From DASWOJ01 sp964242415 (lineage in GTDB: Bacteria; Pseudomonadota; Alphaproteobacteria; Acetobacterales; Acetobacteraceae), in NCBI GenBank assembly GCA_964242415.1, contig CAXTAT010000010.1:1-64000 (forward strand): a stretch of DNA of 64,000 bases. The letters run 5' to 3'. Positions within the stretch are counted from its first letter, which is position 1. Every line of letters begins with the position of its first letter. The notes beneath the pieces were generated by a model. It made no database searches. It was not told the DNA's origin and saw only the letters and a program-made list of their open reading frames with translations. The translations under genes were made by a program, and so were the position numbers. Below are positions 34,456 to 42,512 of the stretch, in pieces.

Positions 34456-36489
34456 CTAGAACACTCCGAACAGGGACAGGATGATGTCGATCAGCTTGAT
34501 GCCGATGAACGGCGCCACCAGGCCGCCGAGGCCATAGACCAGCAGGTTGCGCCGCAGCAGCGCCGCCGCCCCCAAGGGCCGGAACGCCACGCCGCGCAGC
34601 GCCAGCGGCACCAGCGCCACGATGATCAGGGCGTTGAAGATCACCGCCGACAGGATCGCCGACTGCGGGCTGTGCAGGTGCATGATGTTCAGCGCGCCCA
34701 GCTCCGGATAGGTCGCGACGAAGATCGCCGGCAGGATGGCGAAGTACTTGGACACGTCGTTGGCGATGCTGAACGTGGTCAGGGACCCGCGGGTGATCAG
34801 CAACTGCTTGCCGATCTCCACGACCTCCAGCAGCTTGGTGGGGTCGCTGTCCAGATCGACCATGTTGCCGGCCTCGCGCGCCGCCTGCGTGCCGGTCTGC
34901 ATTGCCACGCCCACGTCGGCCTGCGCCAGCGCCGGGGCGTCGTTGGTACCGTCGCCGCACATCGCCACGAGGCGCCCCTCGGCCTGCACCTTGCGGATCA
35001 GGTCCAGCTTGTCCTGCGGCGTCGCCTGGGCGAGGAAGTCGTCCACCCCGGCCTCGGTCGCAATCGCCGCTGCCGTCACCTTGTTGTCGCCGGTGATCAT
35101 CACGGTGCGGATGCCCATGGCGCGGAGCTGGGCGAACCGCTCGCGGATGCCGGGCTTCACGATGTCCTTCAGCTCGATCACGCCGAGCAGCCGGCCATCC
35201 AGCGCCAGACCCAGCGGCGTGCCGCCCGCACGGGCAATGCGATCCACCGCCGCAGTGAACGCAGCCGGCGGGTTGCCGCCGCACAGGGCCACGATGTTGT
35301 CCACCGCGCCCTTGCGCCAACTGCGCCCGCCGGCGTCCAGGCCGCTGACCCGGGTGTTGGCGGTGAACAGCACGACCTCGCTGCCCGCCGGCCGCTCCAT
35401 GGCGATGCCGTTGCGGTCGCGCACGAAGGTCAGGATGGACCGGCCCTCCGGCGTGTCGTCGCCCAGGCTCGCGGTCACCGCGGCTTCGGCCAGGCCGCGC
35501 TCGTCCACGCCAGGCACCGGGGTCAGCCCGGCGCACATGCGGTTGCCGAAGGTGATGGTGCCGGTCTTGTCCAGCAGCAGCGTGTCCACGTCGCCCGCCG
35601 CCTCCACCGCACGGCCCGAGGTCGCCACCACGTTGAAGCGGATCAGCCGGTCCATGCCGGCGATGCCGATGGCGCTCAGCAGCCCGCCGATCGTGGTGGG
35701 GATCAAGGTCACTAGCAGCGCCGCCAGCACGGGCACGCCCAGGTCGGTGCCGGAGTACTTGGCCAGGCCCACCAAGGTTACCACCGCGATCAGGAAGATG
35801 ATCGTCAGGCCCGCCAGTAGGATGTCCAGCGCGATCTCGTTTGGCGTCTTGCGGCGCTCGGCGCCCTCGACCAGGCTGATCATGCGGTCGATGAAGGTGC
35901 TGCCGGGGTCGGCGGTGATGCGGACCACCAGGTAGTCCGACACCACCTGCGTGCCGCCGGTCACCGCCGAGCGGTCGCCGCCGGCCTCGCGGATCACCGG
36001 GGCGCTTTCGCCCGTGACGGCGCTTTCGTTGACGCTGGCGACGCCCTCGATGATCTCGCCGTCGCTGGGGATCAGGTCGCCGGTCTCCACCAGGACGAAC
36101 GTGCCCTTGCGCAGGCCGGAGGCCGGGGTGGGCGTCAGGCGGCTGCGGTCGGTGGGCGAGGACATGACCTTGGCCATCAGGTCGCTGCGGGCACGGCGCA
36201 GGCTCTCGGCGCGGGCGCGGCCGCGGCCCTCGGCCACCGCCTCGGCGAAGGTTGCGAACAGCACGGTGAGCCATAGCCAGCCGGCGATGCTGAACGGGAA
36301 CGACGCGGGGACGCCGGTCATGAGGTTGCGGACGGCCAGGATGGTCACCAGCATCGCCACCACCTCGGTGACGAAGATGACAGGGTTGCGGATCAGCCTG
36401 GCCGGGTTGAGCTTTACAAACGCGTCGCCCGTTGCGCGGGCCATAATCGAGCCGTCGAACAGCGCGATGGTGTCGGCAGTCTGTGCCAT
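34456..36489 (-). CDS. kdpB: Potassium-transporting P-type ATPase subunit KdpB
   Basis: ATG 36489 (MAQTADTIALFDGS) with AGGACG upstream; 677 aa. The frame continues upstream into a CATTGCGAG repeat and should not be counted. Phosphorylation site Asp307 in LLLDKTGTITFGN, the same number as in E. coli; TGES loop with Ser162 (the known inhibitory phosphorylation site in E. coli); hinge TGDNKVTAAAIA; CGDGTNDAPALAQADVG. Seven membrane helices as expected. KdpB hydrolyses ATP and passes energy to K+ movement through KdpA. Normal length. Confidence 0.97.
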   Translation of the reverse strand: MAQTADTIALFDGSIMARATGDAFVKLNPARLIRNPVIFVTEVVAMLVTILAVRNLMTGVPASFPFSIAGWLWLTVLFATFAEAVAEGRGRARAESLRRARSDLMAKVMSSPTDRSRLTPTPASGLRKGTFVLVETGDLIPSDGEIIEGVASVNESAVTGESAPVIREAGGDRSAVTGGTQVVSDYLVVRITADPGSTFIDRMISLVEGAERRKTPNEIALDILLAGLTIIFLIAVVTLVGLAKYSGTDLGVPVLAALLVTLIPTTIGGLLSAIGIAGMDRLIRFNVVATSGRAVEAAGDVDTLLLDKTGTITFGNRMCAGLTPVPGVDERGLAEAAVTASLGDDTPEGRSILTFVRDRNGIAMERPAGSEVVLFTANTRVSGLDAGGRSWRKGAVDNIVALCGGNPPAAFTAAVDRIARAGGTPLGLALDGRLLGVIELKDIVKPGIRERFAQLRAMGIRTVMITGDNKVTAAAIATEAGVDDFLAQATPQDKLDLIRKVQAEGRLVAMCGDGTNDAPALAQADVGVAMQTGTQAAREAGNMVDLDSDPTKLLEVVEIGKQLLITRGSLTTFSIANDVSKYFAILPAIFVATYPELGALNIMHLHSPQSAILSAVIFNALIIVALVPLALRGVAFRPLGAAALLRRNLLVYGLGGLVAPFIGIKLIDIILSLFGVF

Positions 36490-36530
36490 TTGGGGTCGTC
36501 CTAGCGTGGAGCTGGGGAGGGTATCGGGGC

Positions 36531-36628
36531 CGTCATTGCGAGGAGCGCGGCGACGCGGCAATCCAGGAGCGGTGGGGACTGCGCGTGCGGCCCCTGGATT
36601 GCCAAGCCGAAGCTGGCTCGCAATGACG
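36531..36628. repeat. CATTGCGAG inverted-repeat element 2, inside the kdp operon
   Basis: 98 bases with ends CGTCATTGCGAG and CTCGCAATGACG lying between kdpA and kdpB, in a gap of 168 bases where kdp operons usually have only a few bases. It forms a long hairpin in the polycistronic transcript. Confidence 0.88.
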
Positions 36629-36657
36629 GAAGGTGGTGGAGGGACATGCCTCCCGCC

Positions 36658-38367
36658 TTAGAACGTCTTGCCGGCGAGCATGGCGAAGTGCTCCGCCACC
36701 GGGCCAAGCGACAGGGCAGGCAGGAACTGCAGGCCGCCCAGGATCAGGATCACGCCAATCAGCAGGCCGATGAACAGCGGGCCATCGGTGGGGAAAGTGC
36801 CCGCCGACCCCGGCAGCTTCGGCTTCGCCGCTAGCGACCCGGCAATCGCCAGCACCGGCACTAGGAACGCAAACCGCCCCAGCAGCATGGCGGTGCCCAG
36901 CCCGTAGTCCAGCAGCGGCGTGTCCGCGGTGATGCCGGCAAACGCGCTGCCGTTGTTGCCCGTGGCGCTCGACCAGGCATACAGCATCTCGCTCAACCCA
37001 TGCGGACCCGCGTTGGACAAGGATGCGTTGCCGCTCGCCGTCACCAGGCTGAACGCGGTGCCGGACAGGATGCACAGCGGCAGGATCAGCACCGCCAGCA
37101 TCGCCAGCTTCACCTCCCGCGCCTGCACCTTCTTGCCGAGGTACTCCGGCGTGCGCCCGACCATAAGCCCGGCGACGAACACCGCCAGCAGCGCGAACAC
37201 CAGGATGCCATACAGGCCGGAGCCGACGCCGCCGGGCACGATCTCGCCCAACTGGATCAGGAACATCGGGATCATGCCGCCCAGCGGGGTGAAGCTGTCG
37301 TGCATGGCGATCACCGCACCGTCCGAGGTCGCCGTCGTCGTCACCGCGAACAGCGACGACATGGCGGTGCCGAAGCGGACCTCCTTACCCTCCATGTTGC
37401 CCATGCTGGGGTCGATACCCAGCGCCGTCAGCACCGGGTTCCCGGCGCCCTCGGCGGCGTAGCAGAGCACGATGGCCGTCACCATCAGCAGCGCCATGGT
37501 CCAGAACAGCGCGAAGCCCTGGCGACGCTCCTTGACGATGTAGCCGAACATCACCGCGAGGCTGAACGGGATGACGATCTCCGACCAGGTCTCCACGATG
37601 TTGCTGACCGCGGTCGGGTTCTCGAACGGGTGGGCGGAGTTGGCGTTGAAGAAGCCACCGCCGTTGGTGCCCAGCATCTTGATCGCCTCCTGGAAGGCGA
37701 CGGGGCCGACGGCGATGGTCTGCTTGGCGCCCTCCAGCGTCGTGACATCGACGTAGGGACCCATGGTCTGCGGCACGCCGCAGGCGATCAGGAACACCGT
37801 GTAAACCAGCACGATGGGCAGCAGCACGTACAGCGTGATCCGCGTCAGATCGACCCAGAAATTGCCGAGCAGCTTCACCCCGCCCGCCACGAACGCCCGC
37901 GCCACCATGACGGCGGCGGCGATACCGGTGGCGGCCGACAGGAAGTTGTGCACCGTCAGGCCCCACATCTGGGTGCCATAGGACAACGTGGTTTCGCCGG
38001 CGTAGGCCTGCCAGTTGGTGTTGGTGACGAACGAAATGGCGGTGTTGAACGCCAGTTGCGGCGACACCGCCGACTGCCCGGCCGGGTTGAACGGCAGGTA
38101 GGCCTGCAGGCGCAGCATCAGGTAGAGGATGAGGAAGTGGACCGCCTGCAACATCACCAGCGCGAAGGCGTAGGTCTTCCAGCCCATGCCGGCCTTCGGG
38201 TCCACGCCGGCGAGGGCGTAGAAGCCGCGCTCGACGGGTCCGAGCACCGGCGACAGGAAGGTGCGCTCCCCCTGGACCACCGCGGCGATATACTTGCCCA
38301 GCGGAACCGCGCAGAGGAACACGAGGGTGAGGACGAGCGAGATTTGCACCCAGCCGATCAGCGTCAT
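36658..38367 (-). CDS. kdpA: Potassium-transporting ATPase subunit KdpA
   Basis: 569 aa with ten membrane helices. All four pore-loop segments of the K+ channel-like subunit are readable: FVTNTNWQAYAGE, LGTNGGGFFNANSAHPFENP, TATSDGAVIAMHDSFTPLGG and SSATGNNGSAFAG. KdpA selects and conducts K+ in the high-affinity KdpFABC pump. Start ATG 38367, 12 bases after kdpF. Length matches the family. Confidence 0.97.
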   Translation of the reverse strand: MTLIGWVQISLVLTLVFLCAVPLGKYIAAVVQGERTFLSPVLGPVERGFYALAGVDPKAGMGWKTYAFALVMLQAVHFLILYLMLRLQAYLPFNPAGQSAVSPQLAFNTAISFVTNTNWQAYAGETTLSYGTQMWGLTVHNFLSAATGIAAAVMVARAFVAGGVKLLGNFWVDLTRITLYVLLPIVLVYTVFLIACGVPQTMGPYVDVTTLEGAKQTIAVGPVAFQEAIKMLGTNGGGFFNANSAHPFENPTAVSNIVETWSEIVIPFSLAVMFGYIVKERRQGFALFWTMALLMVTAIVLCYAAEGAGNPVLTALGIDPSMGNMEGKEVRFGTAMSSLFAVTTTATSDGAVIAMHDSFTPLGGMIPMFLIQLGEIVPGGVGSGLYGILVFALLAVFVAGLMVGRTPEYLGKKVQAREVKLAMLAVLILPLCILSGTAFSLVTASGNASLSNAGPHGLSEMLYAWSSATGNNGSAFAGITADTPLLDYGLGTAMLLGRFAFLVPVLAIAGSLAAKPKLPGSAGTFPTDGPLFIGLLIGVILILGGLQFLPALSLGPVAEHFAMLAGKTF

Positions 38368-38379
38368 GATCCGGCGCTC

Positions 38380-38466
38380 CTAGAAGTCTTCGGGACGCAC
38401 GAGCGCCCAGACGAGATAGACCAGCAGGCAGGCCGACACCGCCCCGCCGAGGATGAGGTCGAACAT
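38380..38466 (-). CDS. kdpF: Potassium-transporting ATPase subunit KdpF
   Basis: 28-aa single-helix protein starting at ATG 38466: MFDLILGGAVSACLLVYLV, then WALVRPEDF. The ending L(V/L)RPE(D/R)F is the KdpF hallmark. KdpF stabilises the KdpABC complex in the membrane. It is four bases downstream of another tiny membrane ORF (38471-38554). Confidence 0.92.
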   Translation of the reverse strand: MFDLILGGAVSACLLVYLVWALVRPEDF

Positions 38467-38470
38467 CGCG

Positions 38471-38554
38471 TTAGATCCGGTCGCACAGGGCGGCGTAGGC
38501 CGCCATGAGCAGGATGCCGCCAGTGCCGAGCACGGCGACGATAAGGTCGAGCAT
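38471..38554 (-). CDS. 27-aa membrane microprotein upstream of kdpF
   Basis: ATG 38554 to TAA 38471 gives 27 residues: MLDLIVAVLGTGGILLMAAY, then AALCDRI. It is one membrane helix with an acidic N-terminal residue and a C-terminal CDR-type end. Four bases separate its stop from the kdpF ATG, so it is the first ORF of the kdp transcript. Similar tiny ORFs ending in (A/R)xCDR(L/I) occur upstream of kdpF in other proteobacteria as far as I recall, but have no name. It may be an additional small subunit of the pump or a leader ORF. Confidence 0.6.
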   Translation of the reverse strand: MLDLIVAVLGTGGILLMAAYAALCDRI

Positions 38555-39089
38555 GGTTGAGGGACACCCGCATGTTTGAGAGGAAGTCCTGAGTAGGACA
38601 CGACGGCATAAAGGTGCGATGCGGGATGCTGGTCAGCACATAAAGAATGCATAAAAAGCAGACGCTTCCGCTCGCCAAGGCGCGACAGCCAGACAGTCGT
38701 TTGAAATGAACGTGACAGAGCGGCGGCTAAACAGCAACGATTTCAGTTTGCGCCTACTTTGGCTAGTCCTAGCCCAGGACTTCCTGATCGGGCGAGGCAA
38801 CTTCAGCAGCGCGCTCCCGGAGGCGCGCGGACTGCATCTGCACGCCGGACGTGCCGGGCTGTAAGTGTTGCTCGCGCATTCACCGTCCTTGGCGGCGACC
38901 TGTTCGGGGGCTGGCCGCAGACAAGGAGCATTTAAGGCCCCAGAAACGCCATTCGTTGGTGGAGCCTTCCTGCCGCCCGGCAATTCCTGCCCACACTGCC
39001 GAGCGGCCGCGTCCCGGAAATGCTGGGGCGCGCGGCGGAACAGGGCTTGCAACAGGCCTGGACGCGCACTTCCGCGCCACGAGGGTTCC
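38555..39089. other. Divergent region between kdp and a Gly/Ala-rich protein gene
   Basis: 535 bases. The kdp-proximal part (38570-38760) is AT-richer and holds a T-rich candidate KdpE site. The rest (38770-39089) is GC-rich; a long minus-strand frame across it (38633-39091) has no coding character. No RNA recognised. Confidence 0.45.
38639..38659 (-). promoter_or_regulatory. Candidate KdpE operator upstream of kdp
   Basis: On the minus strand the block reads GCTTTTTATGCATTCTTTATG, resembling the T-rich KdpE site of E. coli (a TTTATA and CTTTTTT type tract). It lies about 85 bases before the first kdp ORF. In a GC-rich genome this T-rich block stands out, but the match is by eye only. Confidence 0.4.
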
Positions 39090-39863
39090 ATGACAGTGAG
39101 TTCAATCGGAGACAGCGGCTCTCAACGCTGGCAGGTCCTGAAGGAGAGCCAGGCCCAAGCAGCCGCCCAGGCGTCCACCCAATCGTCCACCCAGGCCAGC
39201 TCAGCCGGCGCCGGTTTTGCCGGGCTGTCCGCAGCAGCCGCGGGCGGTTCGTCCGGCGGGTCGGCTGCCAGTTCGCCGGGCGGCTTCGCGGCGAGGATTG
39301 CGTCCGACCTGCAGTCGCTGCTCGTCAACCTGCAATCCGGCGGCGACCCCGGCGCCGCAGCGGCGGCGACCAGCACGGCCTCCGCAACAAGCGGCACAAC
39401 GGCGTCCGGCGGATCGTCCAACAGCTCACCCAGCGGAACAGCAGGCGGGATCGCGTCCGACTTGCAGGCGCTGCTCACCAACCTGCAGGCCGGCGGCACC
39501 GCCGACACGGCAGCGGCGGCGACCAGCACGGCCTCAACCACGGGCGGCGCCGCCACGAGCGGCACGGGCGGCACCGCCACTACGGCAAGCGGCACGGCTG
39601 TGGCCAGCACCGCTGCATCGAGCACCCTGTCCGACCTGCAGAACCTGTTCAGCGACATCGGGGCAGCGGCGGGAAAGTCAGGCGGACATGGTGGCCACGG
39701 CGGACACCATCACGCGCATAGCGAGTCGCTGGATGCCGGATCAGCCACCGGCTCGTCTTCGGCACCGGCAGGGGGCGGCCTGTTGCAGCAGGTTGCCTCG
39801 GCGTTGCAGGCATACCAGCGTCCGACCACCAGCGCAGTCGCGGCATCGCCGCTCGTCGCCTGA
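39090..39863 (+). CDS. Low-complexity Ser/Ala/Gly protein with three DLQ..L repeats and a His-rich patch
   Basis: ATG 39090 with GAGG upstream; 257 aa. No signal peptide. Three short ordered blocks recur: IASDLQSLLVNLQSGG, IASDLQALLTNLQAGG and LSDLQNLFSDIG, separated by Ala/Ser/Thr/Gly-rich linkers, two of which are near-identical at DNA level (AAAAATSTAS). Then comes GGHGGHGGHHHAHSES, a likely metal-binding patch, and a final helix LLQQVASALQAYQ. Proteins of this layout are common in alphaproteobacteria without assigned function. It is convergent with kpsD. Confidence 0.6.
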   Translation: MTVSSIGDSGSQRWQVLKESQAQAAAQASTQSSTQASSAGAGFAGLSAAAAGGSSGGSAASSPGGFAARIASDLQSLLVNLQSGGDPGAAAAATSTASATSGTTASGGSSNSSPSGTAGGIASDLQALLTNLQAGGTADTAAAATSTASTTGGAATSGTGGTATTASGTAVASTAASSTLSDLQNLFSDIGAAAGKSGGHGGHGGHHHAHSESLDAGSATGSSSAPAGGGLLQQVASALQAYQRPTTSAVAASPLVA

Positions 39864-39916
39864 CGCCAGGCCAGGCTGGCAAAACGCTGGCCCGGCCCGC
39901 CGCCGCTGCGAGGACC

Positions 39917-41152
39917 CTACTGCGAGAACGTACGCGCCACGAACGCTGGGGACACCAGTTGCCCAATCAGGCCAAACAGCTTGTTGATCTGGTCCGTCCG
40001 CGCATTGGCGACCAGCAGCACGTCCTGGTCGCGGATCGGCACCCGGGTCGCCAGGAAATAGCTGGCCGGGTTCAACATATCCACGCGATACATGACAGGC
40101 GTCCCTGCCGCCTGCACCGGGATGCCCAGCCGGCGCGCGACCACCGGGCCTTCGTAGCGCACCAGGAACACCGCATTGGCGTCGGCGCGTTCATTGGCCG
40201 GGCCGCCGACGCGGGCAATGCCCTCCGCCAGGGAGAACTGGGCGGTGTTGAGCGGGACCTGCTCCACCCGCTGGCTGGCGCCGAATGCGGTGAAGCTGCG
40301 CGCCTTGTAGATCAGTTGCACCCGGTCGCCTGGCACCAGCACGATGTCCTGCTGGGGCGACTGCGTCAGTGTCTGCAACAGGACGCGCGCCGTCGCCCCG
40401 CCGCGCGTCACCTGCACGAAGGTGTCGTAGTCCGGCTTCTTTGCCCCGCCAGCCAGCGCGACGACGTCGGCCAGCCGCTCGCGCCCCAGGGTCAGCGGCA
40501 CGCGGCCGGGCTTCTCCACGTCGCCGGACACGATCACTGTGTTGGCCAGGTTGGACGCGATGGTGACGACCACCTGCGGGTCGGTCGATTTGCTTTTCAG
40601 CCCGCCCTCGATGACGCGCGCCAGCTCGTAGGAGGTGCGGCCGGCCGCCCGGACCCGGCCGACATACGGAAAGGTGATGCTGCCGCCCGAATCGACCTGC
40701 AGGGCCGGAATGGTGTGGCGCGCGGCGCCGGGGGTGATCGGGCTGGGGGTGGCACCCCCGGTGTCGTTGGTGGTGTCCGTGCCCGACGCGGCGCCGAACA
40801 GGCTGGTGCCGATCTCGAACACGGCGATGCTCAGCAGGTCGCCGACGCCGATGGTGTCGGCCCGGCGCGACCGGCCGAGCGCATTCAGGGCGCGCAGGTC
40901 CTCGGCCGGGGCGGCGCCGATGGCAGCCACCGTCTCCGGCCGGATGTCCACGATCTGGAAGCCGATGGTGTTGGCGGCCGATTGCTGGGCTTTGAACACC
41001 CCCCGCTCCTCCGGCACGCTGGTCGGCAGGGCGCTGCACGCCTGCAGGACCCCGGCACCGAGCAACAAGGCAGCGACCCGGCTGCTGGCCCGTGGGCGGA
41101 AAGCTCGAACCCGGGGCAGGCCGCATATAACGAAGGACCAACGATTGATCAT
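39917..41152 (-). CDS. Capsule outer-membrane export lipoprotein (KpsD/BexD/Wza-like)
   Basis: ATG 41152 (MINRWSFVICGLPRV) gives 411 aa; the frame runs further 5' into the kpsE promoter. An N-terminal hydrophobic segment ends in a lipobox (GAGVLQAC), so the protein is lipidated and outer-membrane bound. The polysaccharide export (PES) domain follows with IGVGDLLSIAVFEIGTSLFG, SITFPYVGRVRAAGRTSYEL and VIEGGLKSKSTDPQVVVTI, then SLBB-type domains (NTVIVSGDVEKPGRVPLT, DIVLVPGDRVQLIY) and VPIRDQDVLLVANA at the end. It forms the periplasm-spanning exit channel for the capsule. Divergent from kpsE-kpsM-kpsT. Confidence 0.9.
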   Translation of the reverse strand: MINRWSFVICGLPRVRAFRPRASSRVAALLLGAGVLQACSALPTSVPEERGVFKAQQSAANTIGFQIVDIRPETVAAIGAAPAEDLRALNALGRSRRADTIGVGDLLSIAVFEIGTSLFGAASGTDTTNDTGGATPSPITPGAARHTIPALQVDSGGSITFPYVGRVRAAGRTSYELARVIEGGLKSKSTDPQVVVTIASNLANTVIVSGDVEKPGRVPLTLGRERLADVVALAGGAKKPDYDTFVQVTRGGATARVLLQTLTQSPQQDIVLVPGDRVQLIYKARSFTAFGASQRVEQVPLNTAQFSLAEGIARVGGPANERADANAVFLVRYEGPVVARRLGIPVQAAGTPVMYRVDMLNPASYFLATRVPIRDQDVLLVANARTDQINKLFGLIGQLVSPAFVARTFSQ

Positions 41153-41268
41153 GCGATCCGTTGTAATCCCGGCCGCCAGGCGCGAACAGGGAAGACCGGT
41201 GGCGACCCCAACATGCCGGAACGACCGTGTGTATCCTGCAACGCATTGCAACGCCGTCCAGCGTTTGG

Positions 41269-41298
41269 TTGATTTCGGCGGCGGCCCTCCGCTATAAA
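41269..41298 (+). promoter_or_regulatory. Sigma70-type promoter for a leaderless kpsE transcript
   Basis: TTGATT (41269-41274) and TATAAA (41293-41298) are separated by 18 bases. The -10 hexamer ends five bases before the kpsE ATG at 41304, exactly where a -10 box lies when transcription starts at the initiation codon. No Shine-Dalgarno sequence precedes the ATG, consistent with a leaderless mRNA. Confidence 0.55.
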
Positions 41299-41303
41299 AC
41301 GTC

Positions 41304-42503
41304 ATGGACGGTTTGAACGCCCCGGTTTCGCATCCAAACATCACTCATGCCGAAGTGCGCATCCCGCGCTTCGTCTCCCGGCGCGCGCCGCCGCCGAAGC
41401 CAAGCATCTGGAAGCGCCTGGCCAAGCGGCTGCCCTTCCTGATGTTCGTGGCCGTGCCGACTGTGCTGTCGGCGGTCTACTTCTTCGCCTTTGCCGCCGA
41501 GCAGTATGTGTCGGAGGCGAAGTTCGTCGTTCGCGGCGCCGCCGGTCCCTCGCCGGGCGTGCTGAGCAGCCTGCTGCAGGGTGTCGGCATGAGCCGCGCG
41601 CAGGACGACACCTTCGCCGTGCAGGACTACATCCTGTCCCGCGACGCCATGCGTGAGCTGAACCAGACGGTTAACCTGCGCGAGCTGTTCGCCCGACCCG
41701 AGGCCGACGTGCTGTCCACCTTCCCGCTGTTCCACATGGGCGACACGTTCGAACACCTATACAAGCACTACTTGACCAAGGTCGAGGTCAACTACGACAG
41801 CACCACCGGGGTCACGGACCTGATGGTCAAGGGCTTCCGGCCAGAGGACGCCGCCGCCATCGCCCACGGCCTGCTGCAGGGCGGCGAGCACCTAGTCAAC
41901 CGCATGAACGACCGCCAGCGCGACAACACCATGCAGGACGCCCGGCGCGAAGTCGCCCTGGCCGAGGCGCGGGTGCAGAAGGTCGCCGCCGACCTCGCCA
42001 GCTTCCGCAACCGCGAATCGCTGCTGGACCCCAACAAGCAGTCGGTGTCGCTGCTGCAGGCCATTACCGACATGACCAACCGGGTGACGGCCGCCAAGAC
42101 CCAGTTGGGCGAGCTGTCGCGCTCGTCGCCGCAAAGCCCGCTGATCCAGCCGATCCAGCGGCGGATCACCGTCATGCAGGGGCAGATCGACGAGGCGCGG
42201 TCGCGCATTACCGGGTCCGACCAGTCGATGGTGCCGCAAATCACCGAGTTCGATTCGCTGACTCTGCAGCGTGAGTTCGCCGACCGCGAGTTGTCCTCGG
42301 CCGTGGGCTTTCTCGATACCGCCCGGCTGAATGCGGAGCGGCAGCAGCTTTACCTCGACCAGATCGTGCAGCCGAACGAGGCCGATTGGGCCGCCTACCC
42401 GAAGCGCTTCGCCGACGTGGCCATCGTCTTCGCCACCTGCTTCGGCCTGTTCACCATCGGCAAGCTGCTGGTTGCCGGGGCACGCGAGCACCGGACCGCC
42501 TAG
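41304..42503 (+). CDS. kpsE: Capsule export inner-membrane polysaccharide co-polymerase KpsE/BexC
   Basis: 399 aa. An N-terminal cytosolic stretch (residues 1-40) precedes membrane helix 1 (LPFLMFVAVPTVLSAVYFFAF), a large periplasmic region with YVSEAKFVVRG, AVQDYILSRDAM and YDSTTGVTDLMVKGF, a coiled coil at about 205-330, and membrane helix 2 near the end (FADVAIVFATCFGLFTIGKLL). This is the PCP-3 architecture of ABC-dependent capsule exporters, linking KpsMT in the inner membrane to KpsD. It is nine bases before kpsM. Start ATG 41304 lies directly behind a promoter and has no ribosome site. Confidence 0.93.
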   Translation: MDGLNAPVSHPNITHAEVRIPRFVSRRAPPPKPSIWKRLAKRLPFLMFVAVPTVLSAVYFFAFAAEQYVSEAKFVVRGAAGPSPGVLSSLLQGVGMSRAQDDTFAVQDYILSRDAMRELNQTVNLRELFARPEADVLSTFPLFHMGDTFEHLYKHYLTKVEVNYDSTTGVTDLMVKGFRPEDAAAIAHGLLQGGEHLVNRMNDRQRDNTMQDARREVALAEARVQKVAADLASFRNRESLLDPNKQSVSLLQAITDMTNRVTAAKTQLGELSRSSPQSPLIQPIQRRITVMQGQIDEARSRITGSDQSMVPQITEFDSLTLQREFADRELSSAVGFLDTARLNAERQQLYLDQIVQPNEADWAAYPKRFADVAIVFATCFGLFTIGKLLVAGAREHRTA

Positions 42504-42512
42504 GGCTGCGCC

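Noticed and set aside
38633..39091. 152-codon minus-strand frame between kdp and the Gly/Ala-rich protein
   Set aside because: Overlaps the kdp promoter region, has no start context and a composition unlike neighbouring proteins.
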